NCBI GenBank assembly: GCA_963978905.1
Contig: OZ022259.1
Span: forward strand, 44,410,727-44,474,726
DNA length: 64,000 nucleotides
Source of the DNA: Trichostrongylus colubriformis
Lineage: Eukaryota; Nematoda; Chromadorea; Rhabditida; Trichostrongylidae
Reading direction: 5' to 3'
In this document: positions 35,640-47,719 of the stretch, piece by piece
How the letters are laid out: each line of letters begins with the position of its first letter
Numbering within the stretch: position 1 is the first letter of the stretch
The notes under the pieces: generated by a model
What the model saw: the letters and a program-made list of their open reading frames with translations, nothing else
What the model was told of the DNA's origin: nothing
The model's database searches: none
Translations under genes and position numbers: made by a program

Positions 35640-36560
35640 TGCGAATACGATTAAAGTGCGCGCTATCTTTGCTGAACCTCATTGCTGAGTCACTTCTGGT
35701 CACATTATTTCATGCGTGGTCCGCTCTTCACTGGTGCAGTGTGACGCGCGAAGATACTCGACGTGCGGCGTGCGAGCGTGAACTAAAAGGTGATTCTTCT
35801 GTTGTACAAGCCACCTACCTAGTCTACTTGTCGGTATGTCTGTGTGTCAGCGTCTCCACACGCCGACGAATGATTCTGATCAGGAGGTCGATCAAAGGAA
35901 TCGACCACTTAGGGGTTGAACATTTAAAAGTTCAAGCAGCGTCAATTCAACGGTGTGATAACACCACCCATGTCGGTCAGTGATAGTGACAGAATAGCGG
36001 TAGCACCTTCCACTCATACAAAAACCTGTTAGTGCTCTTACTCTGCTGTGTGCTGACGTCTAGATACAAGTTAGAACACACGGATTCTGACCTCGGCTGG
36101 AGGTTGGCTCGCTACGCGCGGAGGCGCTTTGCGAATTGTCTGTCTCAGGCCAGTTGCCTGGTTGCAAGTTGCCAAGCTGGGGATCTCCCCTTCGACGATC
36201 GGTACAGCCATTATTTGGCGTTCGGTATTCTGCTATTTCGCTAAATTAAGGTTTTGTTCTCCTTTTACCTGTGTGATTGCAATCCGCCACGCGCGAAGGG
36301 GCGCAACCACCGCGTGGCCTGGTGAGCTCACTGGCCGTGTGTCCCAACCACCACCCCTGACGTCGCATCAAGTGCCAGCATACTGAAACAGCGTGCAGAC
36401 ATGCAGAGTTGTCGGAGAAAAGGTGCCGTTCGAACTGGACCGACTGAGGAGTAATTAGGTGAGAACGGTTGCAGTTTTTTTACAAAGTCATGGACGGCGC
36501 AGTCAGCTATCGTAAATTGGGTAGAGGGTCGAAAACGAGTAGTGGAACTTACCATTAGGA
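35640..36560 (-). repeat. Family-R fragments
   Basis: 35,690-35,790 parallels 53,240-53,310 (GTGTGACGCGCGA block). 36,340-36,560 parallels 52,910-53,010 (GACGTCGCATCAAGTGCCAG and the GTTGTCGGAG block). Both run opposite to the copy at 30.5 kb. Nothing coding. Confidence 0.5.
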
Positions 36561-36719
36561 ATACATGCGCAGAACGCCCACTTCTATGGCTAAATGCTGG
36601 CACGGATGGATGTTTGTTGATAAATAAGGATTCGATAAATTGTAGTTTCTTTGCTAATCAACATAATAAATTCATTACATTATACGTTAACATTACCGCC
36701 CTTCCTAAACTAGTAACTT

Positions 36720-37870
36720 TATTTGTCTGTATGTCGGTTCGGCATGTGGTACGTGCAAGTATGTAAATCTGTCAGTCCGTCCGCAAGTGAATGATTGTGA
36801 TAAGTTAGTCGAAGAGAGAACAATCGCTTACGATATGAGCAACTAAATGGTTAGCAGCATTAGTTTCAGAATGTGATGGTACCATCCACCTAGGCAGCAT
36901 TCTCATTTTTGGTATTTGCGGAATTACAGAATTGCAGAATCCTACTATATAACTCGCTTAGTATGTCTGTGTGTGTTTGTCCGTCTGTCACGAAAATCAT
37001 ATCTCGCGTCGCAGTAAAGCTGGAACCATGAATTTTACAAGTTATATAGGGGGTGCCAAGGGAACCCCAGCGGTGGTGGACCGAAAGTAATAACAGCTGA
37101 TAAGGGCTGATAAGGAGCCTCGGAAGACAAATGTCGCCAAATCCGTTTCGCCTTTCGGGTTGATCCTAAAGCGCTGACACCCATAGGTGTTTTGCGGGAT
37201 GGGACGGGTACAATGGTGGTGGGTGATTCGCATAGATAACGATTGATAAGGTTAGATAAGGAGCGCAAAAAGGCTAGAGTCGTCAAATCCGTTTCGCTTT
37301 TCGCGTTGGTCCAAGAGCGCTGACACCCATAAATGTTCAGCAAGGTGGGACGGGCACATCAATGGTGGGTGATTCAAACTGATAATAGTTGATATCGTTT
37401 GATAAGGAGCGTGAGAAGGGAAATGTCACCGATGCTGGTTAACTTTTGCGGCTAACAGAAATGTTAACGTCCGCAGGTATTGTAGGATAACGGGGAGCTC
37501 AATGGTGTTGTTGGGTACACGGGCCTTAGTGAAACAGATTACGGCTCACAGTGGCTGATAAGAACCTTGGGAATTGGATGGGATGGGATCCTTCTCGTCG
37601 CTTGCTACTACTACACGACCGCTTCAGCAGAAGTGTCTAGTGCTCAGTGGCATTGGGCGGTACTGGCAGCGACACTGGGTATCGACCGCTAAACTATGCA
37701 AAATTCCAAATAGTGAAGCATGTTTACGAAAACGATATACGTCGATAATCGGGATTTGGATCTACTATCAATGTGTAGGAATTAGATGCTCAGCAAATGA
37801 GCAAATTGTTACCAATCGATGTAATCGAATGCAAAACTATCGATGTCTAAACTATTCAAACTCCCAATGG
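36720..37870 (+). repeat. Family-R copy with the clearest tandem subrepeats
   Basis: A TGTCTGTGTGTGTTTGTCCG head (36,965) is followed by the TCGCGTCGCAGTAAAGCTGG segment. The subrepeats follow; the ATCCGTTTCG landmark falls at 37,141 and 37,287 (period 146 bp), with a third, more worn unit after. Each unit carries CGCTGACACCCATA, GGATGGGACGGG and TGATAAGG blocks. It runs to the CAAACTCCCAATGGTGACC end beside a MITE at 37,878. Confidence 0.75.
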
Positions 37871-37877
37871 TGACCTA

Positions 37878-38147
37878 AACCAGCTGGCTCGCGCACACTA
37901 CTGCGCGCGATTCGTGTCGATGACGTGCAAAACGGGTTCGATGCAGAGCGACTGAAGTATATCGATACTGAAATGCTTTTTTATCACGCCATCTTCTCTG
38001 CTTTAATCCAAAGAAATAGCTTAGCTGAAAGCTGAGGAAAGGAAGTTTCCACTCAACTCCATACACAACTGTGTTCTTGCCGATCAAACCTATTTTGCAC
38101 AACATCGCCATGACTTGCGAGCAGTAGTGTGCGCCCACCAACTGGTT
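37878..38147. mobile_element. MITE of the GGCGCACACTACTG family
   Basis: Terminal inverted repeats of about 70 bp. The left begins CCAGCTGGCTCGCGCACACT and the right ends AGTGTGCGCCCACCAACTGG. Inner words GCAAAA(C/T)GGGTT and GAGGAAAGGAA are shared with the larger copy at 44,645. Related elements lie at 47,720 and 52,412. Confidence 0.6.
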
Positions 38148-38154
38148 TGCAAAA

Positions 38155-38365
38155 AAAAGCAGTTGATACGCATCGATTGAGTGAATTGCAGAATTCGCGG
38201 AATTGTGAAAAGAAGAATGAATACATATCTGTCGGGAAAACTGTGGAATTTGCGTGATAGCAGAAAGGAAGAATCGTAGAATCTGCGGAAATGAAGAATT
38301 GTGGAAAGCGTGGACACGTGTGCGACGGGTGTCATTTCACGTAACTCATCATTCGCGCCGACCAC
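38155..38365 (+). repeat. Partial copy of the GCG-TTTTT foldback repeat
   Basis: Words GGAATTTGCGTGA, GAATTGTGGAAAGCGTGGA and the GTGTCATTTCACG(T/C)A block match 44,850-45,020. It adjoins the MITE just as the larger copy lies inside a MITE at 44.6-46.3 kb. Confidence 0.5.
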
Positions 38366-38369
38366 GCTG

Positions 38370-39430
38370 GGCTGTGTTAGACGGAGGGGATATGAATTAT
38401 AGCCTAAGCCTAGGGAGGGAAATGGGCCTCCACGCGTGTGAAACAACTTTCAATTGCAAAAAGTTCGTCCTTTATGAGAATGGTCCACTCACTCAGAGAT
38501 TCATACACCTCACTAGACTTGGGCTATACACACATCCACGTGGAGATTTGGTCTGTCGTTTCCTGTATGTGTGATCAATGATGCACGGTGCGCTACCACT
38601 GAATCATAAAACCTGATGTTGCAACTCCACCCCCTTTACAAGCCATATTGACCTGAGAGCGATTGCGAGCCTTCCATTAAAAACTCAATTCCATTGAGTC
38701 CGTTCAGCTCAGTTCGCCATTACGTTGTACGCGAGGACCAAAAACGGATGGATCCACTCGCATAATAAACTTGCACGCTGTATTTGCTAAACCACATCGC
38801 TGAGCAACCCTGTTTGTATAATCTTATCAGTAGCTTTGTAATGCAGAGCGATGCGCCTGACACATTGCGTAGCTCATCCTGGTATGATAAAACGCTTCCT
38901 ACACTTGCGACCACCATAGAATGTAATCGCACCAGAAGGAATATGCGTAGCAAATGAAAGTGCAGGGTAATCGTTACGGTTTACACCATGCAGCGTATTG
39001 TTAGTGCTGTGAGTAATGAAAGAAGAAAGTAGGCTTTGACCTCGGACAGCTGAGTGCACCTGTATAATAAGATGTCACAATTAGACTTCAGAAGTTCTAA
39101 ATTTTGGAGTTTTTGTCGTCTATAAGAAGTAATAAATAGAAGCTCGCGGACCAACATGCAGCATTGTTTTTACTGTGGGTGCTCTGTAATTATCGAGTGA
39201 TTCTTGCTAATGGAATGAGTAGGCATCTTATAAAAAACTTGCATTTCTAAGCATCTTTAAGGGGTTTGTGAGAGGTCGATCTTTTCACAGCCCCTTAAAA
39301 TTTTGAGAGGTCAAACGTCTATCTCTACTTGAGCCTTTCTGCACGGAGGATAGCGTTTCTTTTTCCTTCCAGGTGTAGTTAGACTAGCTTTCATGGTGGG
39401 CGGTAACTCTCCACTTGTTTGATTAAGCCG
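38370..39430. other. No gene recognised
   Basis: Short frames only. No 5' LTR matching the sequence after 43,447 was seen here. Confidence 0.35.
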
Positions 39431-39439
39431 TGTTGCTAT

Positions 39440-40440
39440 AAATGCGAAAACTCTCCAAGGCATCATGGAAGGAGGTACAACCACTTCAGGAGTTGCTTCT
39501 AGCAAATATGGAGGGGCCGAAATTCGACAGTGGCGTTCGGCCATCGACAGCTCTCACCACGTCGGCGACATTCGTCACAAGTTCGCTGCTTGTTCGCCTG
39601 CCGCAATTCACGCACGATCCGGATAATGACTACCCTTCAACATCTGGTATAGCCGCTACGATGATATTATGCACCTTCGACATGCTACAAACGTTACGAT
39701 GATATCATAACAAAAAATGGGGCAACACTAGACCATGCTGTAAAGCACGCCTCACCGTCTCGATGTTGGACGTAGTCGCTTATGCTCTTTTCACCAGTCA
39801 TATCCTACTCAGGAAAATAACTGAAATTTCACACGCGGACACCGTGAGGACGCTGAAAGAGCGGTTCGGATACACGCATCAGTCTTCGCCCCTCGTTACG
39901 CTTACCTCAGAATCCAACGAAACGGCGACATTCCATGCGGGTTGCTGGGTTGCTAGGCCAACGCCATGAAATGACCGAGTTTAGAGCAATCACCGCCGAC
40001 AAATGAAGTTCTTCGATTGATTCTGGGGTTTCGCTGCTCCGTAATACGTTGAGTTGCGCTACGCAAGTCAGAATGTGACCAGCAGACTACGCTCAGGAAC
40101 CTAAGCACGGAGATTAAACATATTCTAAGCATTTGAAAGGATGTGAAACTTCTTAGCAGCCTACCTTCAGCATCCGACGTCAATGTCGGAAATGCTGAGA
40201 AGAATCGTGAGCATCTGCCTTTCCCATGTTTCTCCGGAGCAAAAAATCAGTATCCTTCTCCTTGGCGTTCCTCGATGGTAAAAGGGCATTACAAGTGGCC
40301 ACGGACGTTGATTTTGTCGAATCCATTCTGGACAATGGTAGCAAACCAGTCCTTGTAACACGACAGCGTTACGTCGGCTTCCGTTCTGGACGCAGGCATG
40401 CAGACGGTAGTTACGTTGATTTCCACAGTCGATAGATGTG
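39440..40440 (+). pseudogene. Gypsy-type retrotransposon: gag and possible protease remnant
   Basis: The gag-like part reads VRLPQFTHDPDNDY, a WYSRYDDI stretch in a second frame, then LDVVAYALFTSHILLRK and EISHADTVRTLKERFGY in a third. The order and spacing suit the capsid region of nematode Gypsy elements. Near 40,280 FLDGKRALQVATDVDF may be the retropepsin motif, normally L-D-T-G-A-D, already decayed. No clear zinc knuckle could be read. All frames are broken. Confidence 0.6.
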
Positions 40441-40829
40441 ATAAGTCGGAGCATTATCAGTGATGGCTGTGGAAGCGACGATGACAGCGATGCTCGTGAT
40501 TATGCTTCCTTTCCCGATTCCGCCTTTTCCTCCGTTGGAGCTCTTGCAGAATCCTCTTGGGCCCAGTGTGGCCGCAGACGTGGCAACGTTTCTACTTAAA
40601 GTTACATTTCTTGGCCTAGTGATACGTGGCCGACACTACTTTCCTGCTCTCATCTGACCGAGATCACTCTTCCATGGTCTTACTTGGGACATCAAGTGTC
40701 TCTCCGCATATCTTTCAAACGTTCCCAAGAGGACGTTTGTTCCGTGTTCACACCAGCACTGGGGTGCTACAACGAAACGAAGGCCTCCACAAGCTGAAGT
40801 CAAATGCAAACCCTGTTTCACGAAGACTT

Positions 40830-42040
40830 CGTGCAGCCCCATAGGCCGTTCAACCACGAAATACCAAGAACTCGTGTTTTGACGCCAATCAAGCACTCCG
40901 ACTCTGCTGCGCTGTGGTCGTTCTTCAGAAGAAGAATGGGTACCTTCGCCTATGCGCGGGTCTCTTCACAAGTTCAGAGATGCTTTGGAACAGCACAAGC
41001 ATTCGCTTCTATCATACTTCCTACTTCTAGCAGCATATCTTTGCTAATGCAAGCTAAATGGAGGACTTCTCTCAACTGGATCCAGCCGAGAACAATGACT
41101 TGCGGGGAACAGCCGATGTACAAGTCAGTGCTTTTATACGAGACCGAGTTTGGCACCAATTCACACACCGCGAAGGGATAAAAGGCTTGCTTGACCTGGA
41201 CGGGCGTCATGTGGGATACGATCCCCGCACTACGAGAGTGAGGTGTGCCATCCGTCACTACACCACCTCCGCCCTGACCAGTCGTTACCGCTGCGTGATT
41301 CAACGACATCATTGTTGCTGGAAAGCGAACACAACACGCGCCTAGAAGCAGCTTTTCAAAGAAGTCATGGATTATGAGTACGCCTTGTAAACTCTCATTC
41401 CCGTGTACCGAAACCTGCTACCCGGGTTTCACGGTCAATCCTCAAAAAATGGACGCAATTCGCAAGATACCACAGCGAAGGTACGTCACACAACGTTGCA
41501 CATTTCTAAGCTTGATGAATTTCAACGGTACTGTCGTCAGAGATCTACACAATCTATGTGCTCCACTGGACGCTCTCACCAAGAGGGAGACTGGATGTTC
41601 GTAGACGCCAGAGTGTCAATCTTAATGCGATAGCATCAAATCAACACTCTATTCATATTGCTCGTGACGCACTACGATTCCAAACTAGCGATCAATTTTG
41701 CCACAGGCCCTTCAGCTTTAGAATCGGAGATTCGCGTAGATTCCCGAATGAAGCGAAGAGGCTGTGTACCATGGAAGCAGTATCTTAACGCCGGCTCAGA
41801 TAAAGTAGAGCCAAATCAAGAAGGCACGAGCTCTTTTCGCTGAACAGAAGTTTCATCCTTTCACCCATGGTCGCCACTTCATACTAGGACGCACCCAAGC
41901 CGCAAGCAAGAAGGGAGTACTCATGTACGGAGCCAATCGCCTGCAACGATGGGCCACCATTCTGCTTGACTATAAGTTCAGTATCCACTATGTCAGCACA
42001 AGCGACTTCGGACAAGCCGATGCGCTCTCGCGCCTGATGG
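40830..42040 (+). pseudogene. Gypsy-type reverse transcriptase and RNase H remnant
   Basis: RT fingers start near 40,885 (RVLTPIKHSDSAA). KLNGG and FSQLDPAEN follow near 41,055-41,090, where Gypsy RTs have the first palm Asp. A SINE then interrupts the domain. NDIIVAGK at about 41,300 stands where (Y/F)-x-D-D is expected. After that come YPGFTVNPQKMDAIRKIP, DLHNLCAPLDALTK (about 41,545), THYDSKLAINFAT (about 41,663), and the RNase H end NRLQRWATILLDYKFSIHYV, closed by FGQADALSRL (about 42,005-42,035). Stops and shifts throughout. Confidence 0.8.
41130..41290 (-). repeat. tRNA-like SINE, type 3, inside the Gypsy RT
   Basis: On the minus strand: GGTGGTGTAGTGACGG (A-box region), a T-arm with GGGGATCGTATCC, then CGCCCGTCCAGGTCAAGCAA and CCCTTCGCGGTGTGTGAATT. 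The same organisation occurs at 16,115-16,270. It separates the first and second palm motifs of the RT, so it inserted after the Gypsy element was in place. Confidence 0.6.
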
Positions 42041-42439
42041 TGCTACTTTCAATGAAAGCAGAAGTAAAAGTCATCGCCGTTGTGGACTCCGACACAATCA
42101 TCGCCGTTGTGGACTCCGAACTGGATGTCTGTACGCATCTTTCGATTCTCCTTGAAGACTGCAACTGCAGCCGACTCAATTCTTTCCCAGGTAATCTCTT
42201 GCACCCGATGTGGACGCTGACCTAGGATGGATCAAAACTCATACCTCTGGCCCCATTCTAACCGTCGAGAATCGTTTTTAAATGCCTATTCCTTCTCACT
42301 GCCAGCCTTCTCGTAATCCCGAAGACTCTACAACGTAGTGTACCACAATCGCTCCACCAGGCTCAACCGGGACAAATGAGAACAAAAATGCACTCATGCA
42401 GCTACTCCTACTGACCACCAATCGATGTGGATAGTAACT

Positions 42440-43435
42440 GCCTTGTCAGGATCCGCACTACTTGTGCAAAATTCACTAAAAGTCCAGTGAAGACCGCAAC
42501 AATGTACGACAGCTTCGCTGGCCCCCTCGATGGAGTTTTCTACCGTTTTGCCGTGGACGTCTGCTCAAAATGGCCAGAAATAATCCGGATTGACACAAAC
42601 TCTACGTCGGCTTTGATCAAGACTATAATGATAATCTTTGCGCAATTGGGGAATCCACGAATTCTTATCACGGACACAGTTCGAATCACTGATACTAACG
42701 ATTCTCGTCGTTTCCTTCCTTTTCATCGAGCACACCTCTTTCCCCCTTTTGATCCGCAAAACATGCCAGGTTGAGCGTCTTGTGGATATGTTCAAGAGCG
42801 AATTAGCAAAGTTTAAGAGTCAGGAAGCAACGCCGACAGTCTGCAAACCTTCCTCATAGCCCACCGTTGGATTCCATGCTCGTCCGCTCCAACTTATTTT
42901 TCTCCAACCAAAAACTTTTTTGGGCGACGGACTGTGCACTGAATTCATGTTGATGATGCCTCCCACCGAAAATAACTTTGGACAACGCTACACAAAAATG
43001 GAGGGGCATCATAGTTTCCAAGGTCGCCAATTTGATGCTGGCGGGGCAGTGTACGAAGATTACCGGGTGTCTGAGGCAATTTTGACTTTGTGAATCATCA
43101 CTTAACGCCTCAGAAACGTTCACTACCGCGCTATTGCGCGAAGTTACTGTGGAAACGACACGCGAATCCGCAGAGACCACGCCACAACACCTCAGTCGTC
43201 GACAAGCTGCCGCTTAAACGAGTTTTCTATACCTGGGAAAGCTGCCCTTACAGACGTTCAGACTACATCGGACAACGAAACGACGTCACCTTCCTCCACT
43301 CCTTCTCCAGAGAGAGAATCGACGCCACAGTCGACACAAGCGATGACGCCACGGCATTGCCAATCGCCACGGAGTCGTCATTCACCGCATCGAATTTATG
43401 TGACTCCGAACAAGAAATCTGATGTTGCTTTGTAC
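42440..43435 (+). pseudogene. Gypsy-type integrase remnant and 3' coding end
   Basis: The core domain is recognisable: YDSFAGPLDGVFYRFAVDVC (first catalytic Asp region, about 42,505-42,560), then SKWPEIIRIDTNSTSALIKT, FAQLGNPRILITD (second Asp, about 42,640-42,675), where the expected N-G after ITD is lost. KTCQVERLVDMFKSELAKF (third-acid region shifted) follows. The last open piece (43,090-43,420) contains CAKLLWKRHANPQRPR, typical of the region before the 3' LTR. Confidence 0.8.
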
Positions 43436-43760
43436 TCAAAGGGGGAGGTGTTGTGAGCCTCCCAGTGATTCAGAATGATCTTAATCAGTGCAATTTTCGG
43501 TATCACTTGATTTTTGATGATTCAGTCGTGCATGTGGGTCGTTCGACCAGGCCCTTGAATTTGATTAGGCTTTAGGTTATAAACTTGCCATTGTTATTAC
43601 ACAGTTAACTTCCTCGTTTGACTGAAAAACAACTTCTCCATCGTCTCGCTCTCTCGAAATTAGTTGTGATTGAAATAGGGGGCAGCGCAGAATTTGCTGC
43701 ATGAATTATAAATGCACGAGTGCAAATTAGTAGTTACACTCAATTCTACTAAATTTAGTT
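43436..43760 (+). repeat. Polypurine tract and presumed 3' LTR of the Gypsy element
   Basis: AAAGGGGGAGG directly after the last coding piece looks like a polypurine tract. It is followed by TGTTGTGAGCCTCC, a plausible LTR start. A TATA-like ATTATAAATGC lies near 43,705. The 3' boundary is not defined because no second LTR was found for comparison. Confidence 0.5.
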
Positions 43761-43959
43761 TGGTGCATAATTAGTGCGACTTTCCACTGCCGCATTTAAC
43801 TGCAGTGGGAATTGACGTTTTGACGACTGCGAAATGGGAAGCGGTCCCTTATTGCGATGGTGAAAACGATCGCGAATGATCATTCAAACACTTTTAGCTA
43901 TACATTATTGTTTTTGCTAAACCAAGTGATTGAAAAAAGCCGCGTTAATTATGTACCAA

Positions 43960-44290
43960 CCCAATACAATCGGCTAAGTGTGTCTGTTGATGTGTCCGTT
44001 TGTTGTTTGACTTGAAATTCATATTTCGCTTCGACAAAGCAGGGACTCTGAATTTTACAGGTGATATAGGTGGTGGCAAGAGGACTTAGCGGTTGCGAAT
44101 TGAAAGTGATAGCAGCTGTTAAGGGATGATAAGGAGCTTCCAAAGGTAAATGTTATCTCGTTTCGCTTTTCTGTTGATCTCAAAGCGTCGAGGCCCACAG
44201 GTGTTTGAGGGGCGCGACGAGGACATTAATGATGGACGATCGGAACTGATAACGGTTGAGAAGATTTTGTAAAGAGCATCAAAACGCTGT
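43960..44290 (+). repeat. Family-R copy, short array
   Basis: A GTGTGTCTGTTGATGTGTCC head, the TTCGACAAAGCAGGGACTCT segment, and two worn subrepeats with GTTTCGCTTTTC and GGTGTTTGAGGGGCG blocks. Homology to 37,680-37,870 continues on to 44,630. Confidence 0.6.
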
Positions 44291-44644
44291 CACTAACATA
44301 CCTTTCGCTTAGCGTTCCAAATGATGGTGCACGTCTTTTGATACAGCGATCTACGAAGATGATCAAAATAGATTTGTGATAGCGAAGCAAGCGGTTTAGT
44401 CTCATTTCCTAATGCGTTACTAGCAACAATACTGGATATCGATCGCCAGTCCATGTAATATTCCAGATAGTGATGCATGTTTACAAAAAAATAACCGTTG
44501 ATAGCTGGCACATGAATCTACCATCAACATGTAGGAATTAGATACTCAGCGAGCGAACAACCGTTACCAATCGACGCAGTCGAATACAAAACTACTGATC
44601 CCTAAACTATCCGAACTTCGATAAGACCAGTTCAGCAAAACGTG

Positions 44645-46330
44645 GCTGGCGCACACTAATGCTTGCGATTTATGTCAATGATGTGCAAAATGGGTTTGAT
44701 GAAAAGCGACTGAACCATAGTACCATATTTATCACGTCTTCTCCTCTAAATTTTTTCCAATTTGAAGTCCAGCCGAGAGCAGAGGAAAGGAACTTCCCAC
44801 TCAAATTCATGAGCAGCGTTCATACTTTTGGAATTTGCGTTTTTGCGTATTTGTGGAAAGAAGAATAGATACGTATCGATTTGCGGAATTCGCGTTTTTG
44901 CGTTTTTGTGAAATGCGGATTTGTGGAATTTGCGTTTTTGCGTTTTTGTGGAAATGTGGAATTGTGGAAAGCGTGGAAGCCACGTGCGCGGTGCGTGTCA
45001 TTCCACGCAGCTCATCATTCGCGAACGGTCGAACGGATGATGATGAGCTATTTGTTCTCATTTTTTTGAGTTCGGAAAGAGCTTATATAAATAAGGATAA
45101 AAGGATAAGAGCTTATATACATTTGATAAATGGATCTAGTCGACTTTGAAGAGAAACTGCCATTTTCGTGCGGGGATATAGACATAATTTTTTGAGAAGT
45201 ACAGTTTCTCTCCAAAATCGAATGTTACACGGTTGTGCTAAGGTGGATTGTCAATTACGATCTAGAACCGATTCAGAAGAAGTCTACCACTTCCTTACCT
45301 AAGAATTCCTTACACAAAAGTCAGATATATTTGAAATCTGCTCAGAATCGTTATTGAAAATTTATCTTAGAACGGGTGTGTTGCAAGAGTTCCGATGGTT
45401 ACTGTGGGGTCAGAACACCCATGAGTGGGGTGACTTCACAAGAGGATTGATTTACTACTTATTCGAGATCTTGGCTACGTAGCTGGTCCACTCATGTCAC
45501 GGATAAGCGTCGAGAATAAAGGCAGATACTTGTAAAGGTAAGTATGTAGCAAAGATGGAAAACTTGTAATTGCAAATTCTCATTGAAAGCAGAAACGATC
45601 TATGATGAAGGAGAGAAGATAGTCTGTGACAGCCCGTATTACACGTTTTAGTCTCACAAAGATCTTGATTTCGTCGTTATTACTCTCCACACAGCACTGC
45701 TGACATGAACTCCAAGTACGCTGTTCGGAACACTTGCACGCCACCCAAAGACACACTACAGTGTGACAGCAGGCAAAGTCACATATCAAAAACGAATGAT
45801 CGAGAGCACGAAAGAGTGAACGAGAAGGGAAAAAGCTGTTGAAAAAGCAATGTATAAGGTCAATCTGTTCCTTCAGTGCATAAAGTGCTTTGTCTTATCA
45901 TCCACGTTCGCTGACGAAGCAATCGGCACGTATCTTATCCATTTCCTCATTTCCACAAAAACGCAAAAACGCAAGTTCCGCAAATCGATACGTATCTTAT
46001 CCCTTTCCGCATTTCCACAAAAACGAGAATTCCGCGATTCCACATTTCCACAAAAACGCAAAAACGCAAATTCCACACTCTCCTTTCTCTGATTCTCTCT
46101 TTTCTTTGAGGCATGGGAATCGATACGTATCTGATGCTTTATCCGCATTCCCACAATTCCGCATTTCCACATAAACGCAAAAACGCAAATCGATACGTAT
46201 CTATTCTTCTTTCCACAAAAACGCAAATTCCAAAAGTATGAACGCAGCCTTAAAGACTGTGATCGGGTCGATCAAACCCATTTTGCACAACATCACTATG
46301 AATCGCACGCAGTAGCCAGCCAACTGATAT
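44645..46330. mobile_element. Long MITE of the GGCGCACACTACTG family, interrupted
   Basis: The left terminus (TGGCTGGCGCACACTAATGC, then GTGCAAAATGGGTTTGAT) and the right terminus (its mirror, ATCAAACCCATTTTGCAC to AGTAGCCAGCCAACTG) define the element. Inner flanks match the short copy at 37,878. The whole middle (44,816-46,245) is a second foldback element. Confidence 0.55.
44816..46245. mobile_element. Foldback element built of GCGTTTTTG-type subrepeats
   Basis: Both ends carry GCGTTCATACTTTTGGAATT in opposite orientation. Each arm continues with repeats of GCGTTTTTGCGTTTTTGTGG and of the palindromic word ATACGTATCGAT. The left array is about 150 bp and the right about 330 bp, so the arms are unequal. 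The 900 bp centre has no recognised gene. Confidence 0.6.
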
Positions 46331-46334
46331 TACT

Positions 46335-47060
46335 AAAAAACTCGAGCAAAAACAAGAGGTGCAGTTAAGTAGTACATTCTTCTGATTATGTTTCTAGCGT
46401 CCGTAAGTTGCTATGAAGGACCGTACGGCATCACACACCAAAGACATACCGGCGACTACTTATCTGCCTTTCATCTGATCTCCTTTTTAATGCAGCACTA
46501 ATCACATCTGAGCAGCTTCTAGGAACCAGTCAGTCCCTGTTCTTCGCAGCGATTTAACAAGCTGAGCAACTATTCGTCAGCGGGGAATCCCTTCGAATAC
46601 AGCAAGTAGCACAAACAGCCACACACGAGTGAGGGAGTGTATTGGAACAACCAACCTTCTGCCGGCTAATTCTTTGTTGAAATGAGCCTTCAAGGAGTCC
46701 TATCGTCTGACGACATATCACTAACAATAACTCGACTTGATTCTGATTATGAAATGGGATGAATGAGACTTCATTGGCTGAATATCGATAATTCAGTGCG
46801 TTTCATATTGTCACTAAGGAGATGAGTGAATTGAACCCTCTAAAGAAACAGGTGGTTGTGAATTGATGCACGACGATCAGATCTGGGACTAGCTTTCGTT
46901 TATACCATGAATAGACCGAGCTTTGAGTTAAACCTTTGAGTAAACATAGTCTTCGCGCTCATTGATGGGAGCAGAAGTGCTAGTCCACTCCACGATGGAG
47001 ACAAGATTGGTGAATCTGTTAAAAACATTGAAAAAGCCATCCTCTCGTGTTTCAATTATA
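46335..47060. other. No gene recognised
   Basis: Nothing supported on either strand. Confidence 0.35.
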
Positions 47061-47074
47061 TCGCACACCCATCT

Positions 47075-47617
47075 TGTATTACTTACTTATTTAGACGGCC
47101 CGTCCTCACTGCTTGTGCGGGCCCTAACACGAATTTCATTCGTTTCGTTCTTTTGCGATCGTCATCCAGCTCTTTCGTTGATGCGACCACGAAAATCAGC
47201 CGTACTGGAATTTCTCATAAGTTCAACGTGTTCAACGAACACATCTCCCTATCTTTTGGGAGGTCTTCCGCGGGGACGTGGACAGTCTCAGGGAATCACT
47301 CCACTGTTCTTCTTGTCCACCTATCGTCTTCTCTCCGCATTATATGTTTGGCCCATCGGTGTTTGGCCTTCGATGCGTATTCCGCAAGGTCTTGTACACG
47401 AGACATCTGCCTCAAATCGGAGCTGCGAAGCCCTGCATCATATTGAGATAGCCGGGTGTACTTCAGAAGGCATCCTTCGAGTTCTCTGTGAGTCACCTGC
47501 AAGGACTTCGCCGTGGCTGACGTATCAGGCCACGTCTCGGCAGCGTAACACAGAGCAGGAAGCACTGTCGAGTCGAATAGACGGGCGCGTAGGTCAGGAT
47601 CCTTCAGCTGGTCGGTT
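47075..47617 (-). pseudogene. 5'-truncated RTE-type LINE, C-terminal RT region
   Basis: A minus-strand frame reads DPDLRARLFDSTVLPALCYA, AETWPDT, HRELEGCLLKYTRLSQYDAG and HRWAKHIMRREDDRWTRR, which is the region after the RT palm in RTE proteins. The G-R-P-P-K-R-W box follows at about 47,260. The 3' end carries an AAATAAGTAAGTAA tail (about 47,073-47,090). Its truncated 5' end abuts the family-R palindrome at 47,618. It is a different family from copies A and B. Confidence 0.75.
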
Positions 47618-47719
47618 TGCGGACGGACAGACATACAGATGGACATACAAACTGACGCACAAAGTTACTGGTTCATATATTGGAGGGATATAGAAGAATT
47701 GTTTGCTCAGAGAATAGAC

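Noticed and set aside
39061..39430. 5' LTR of the Gypsy element
   Set aside because: No stretch here matches the presumed 3' LTR after 43,447.
45850..46226. Frames rich in F, R, C and K in the GCGTTTTTG arrays
   Set aside because: Low-complexity translation of short-word repeats on both strands; not coding.
46962..47693. 243-codon plus-strand frame
   Set aside because: It is the shadow of the minus-strand RTE C-terminal fragment and runs into family-R repeat.
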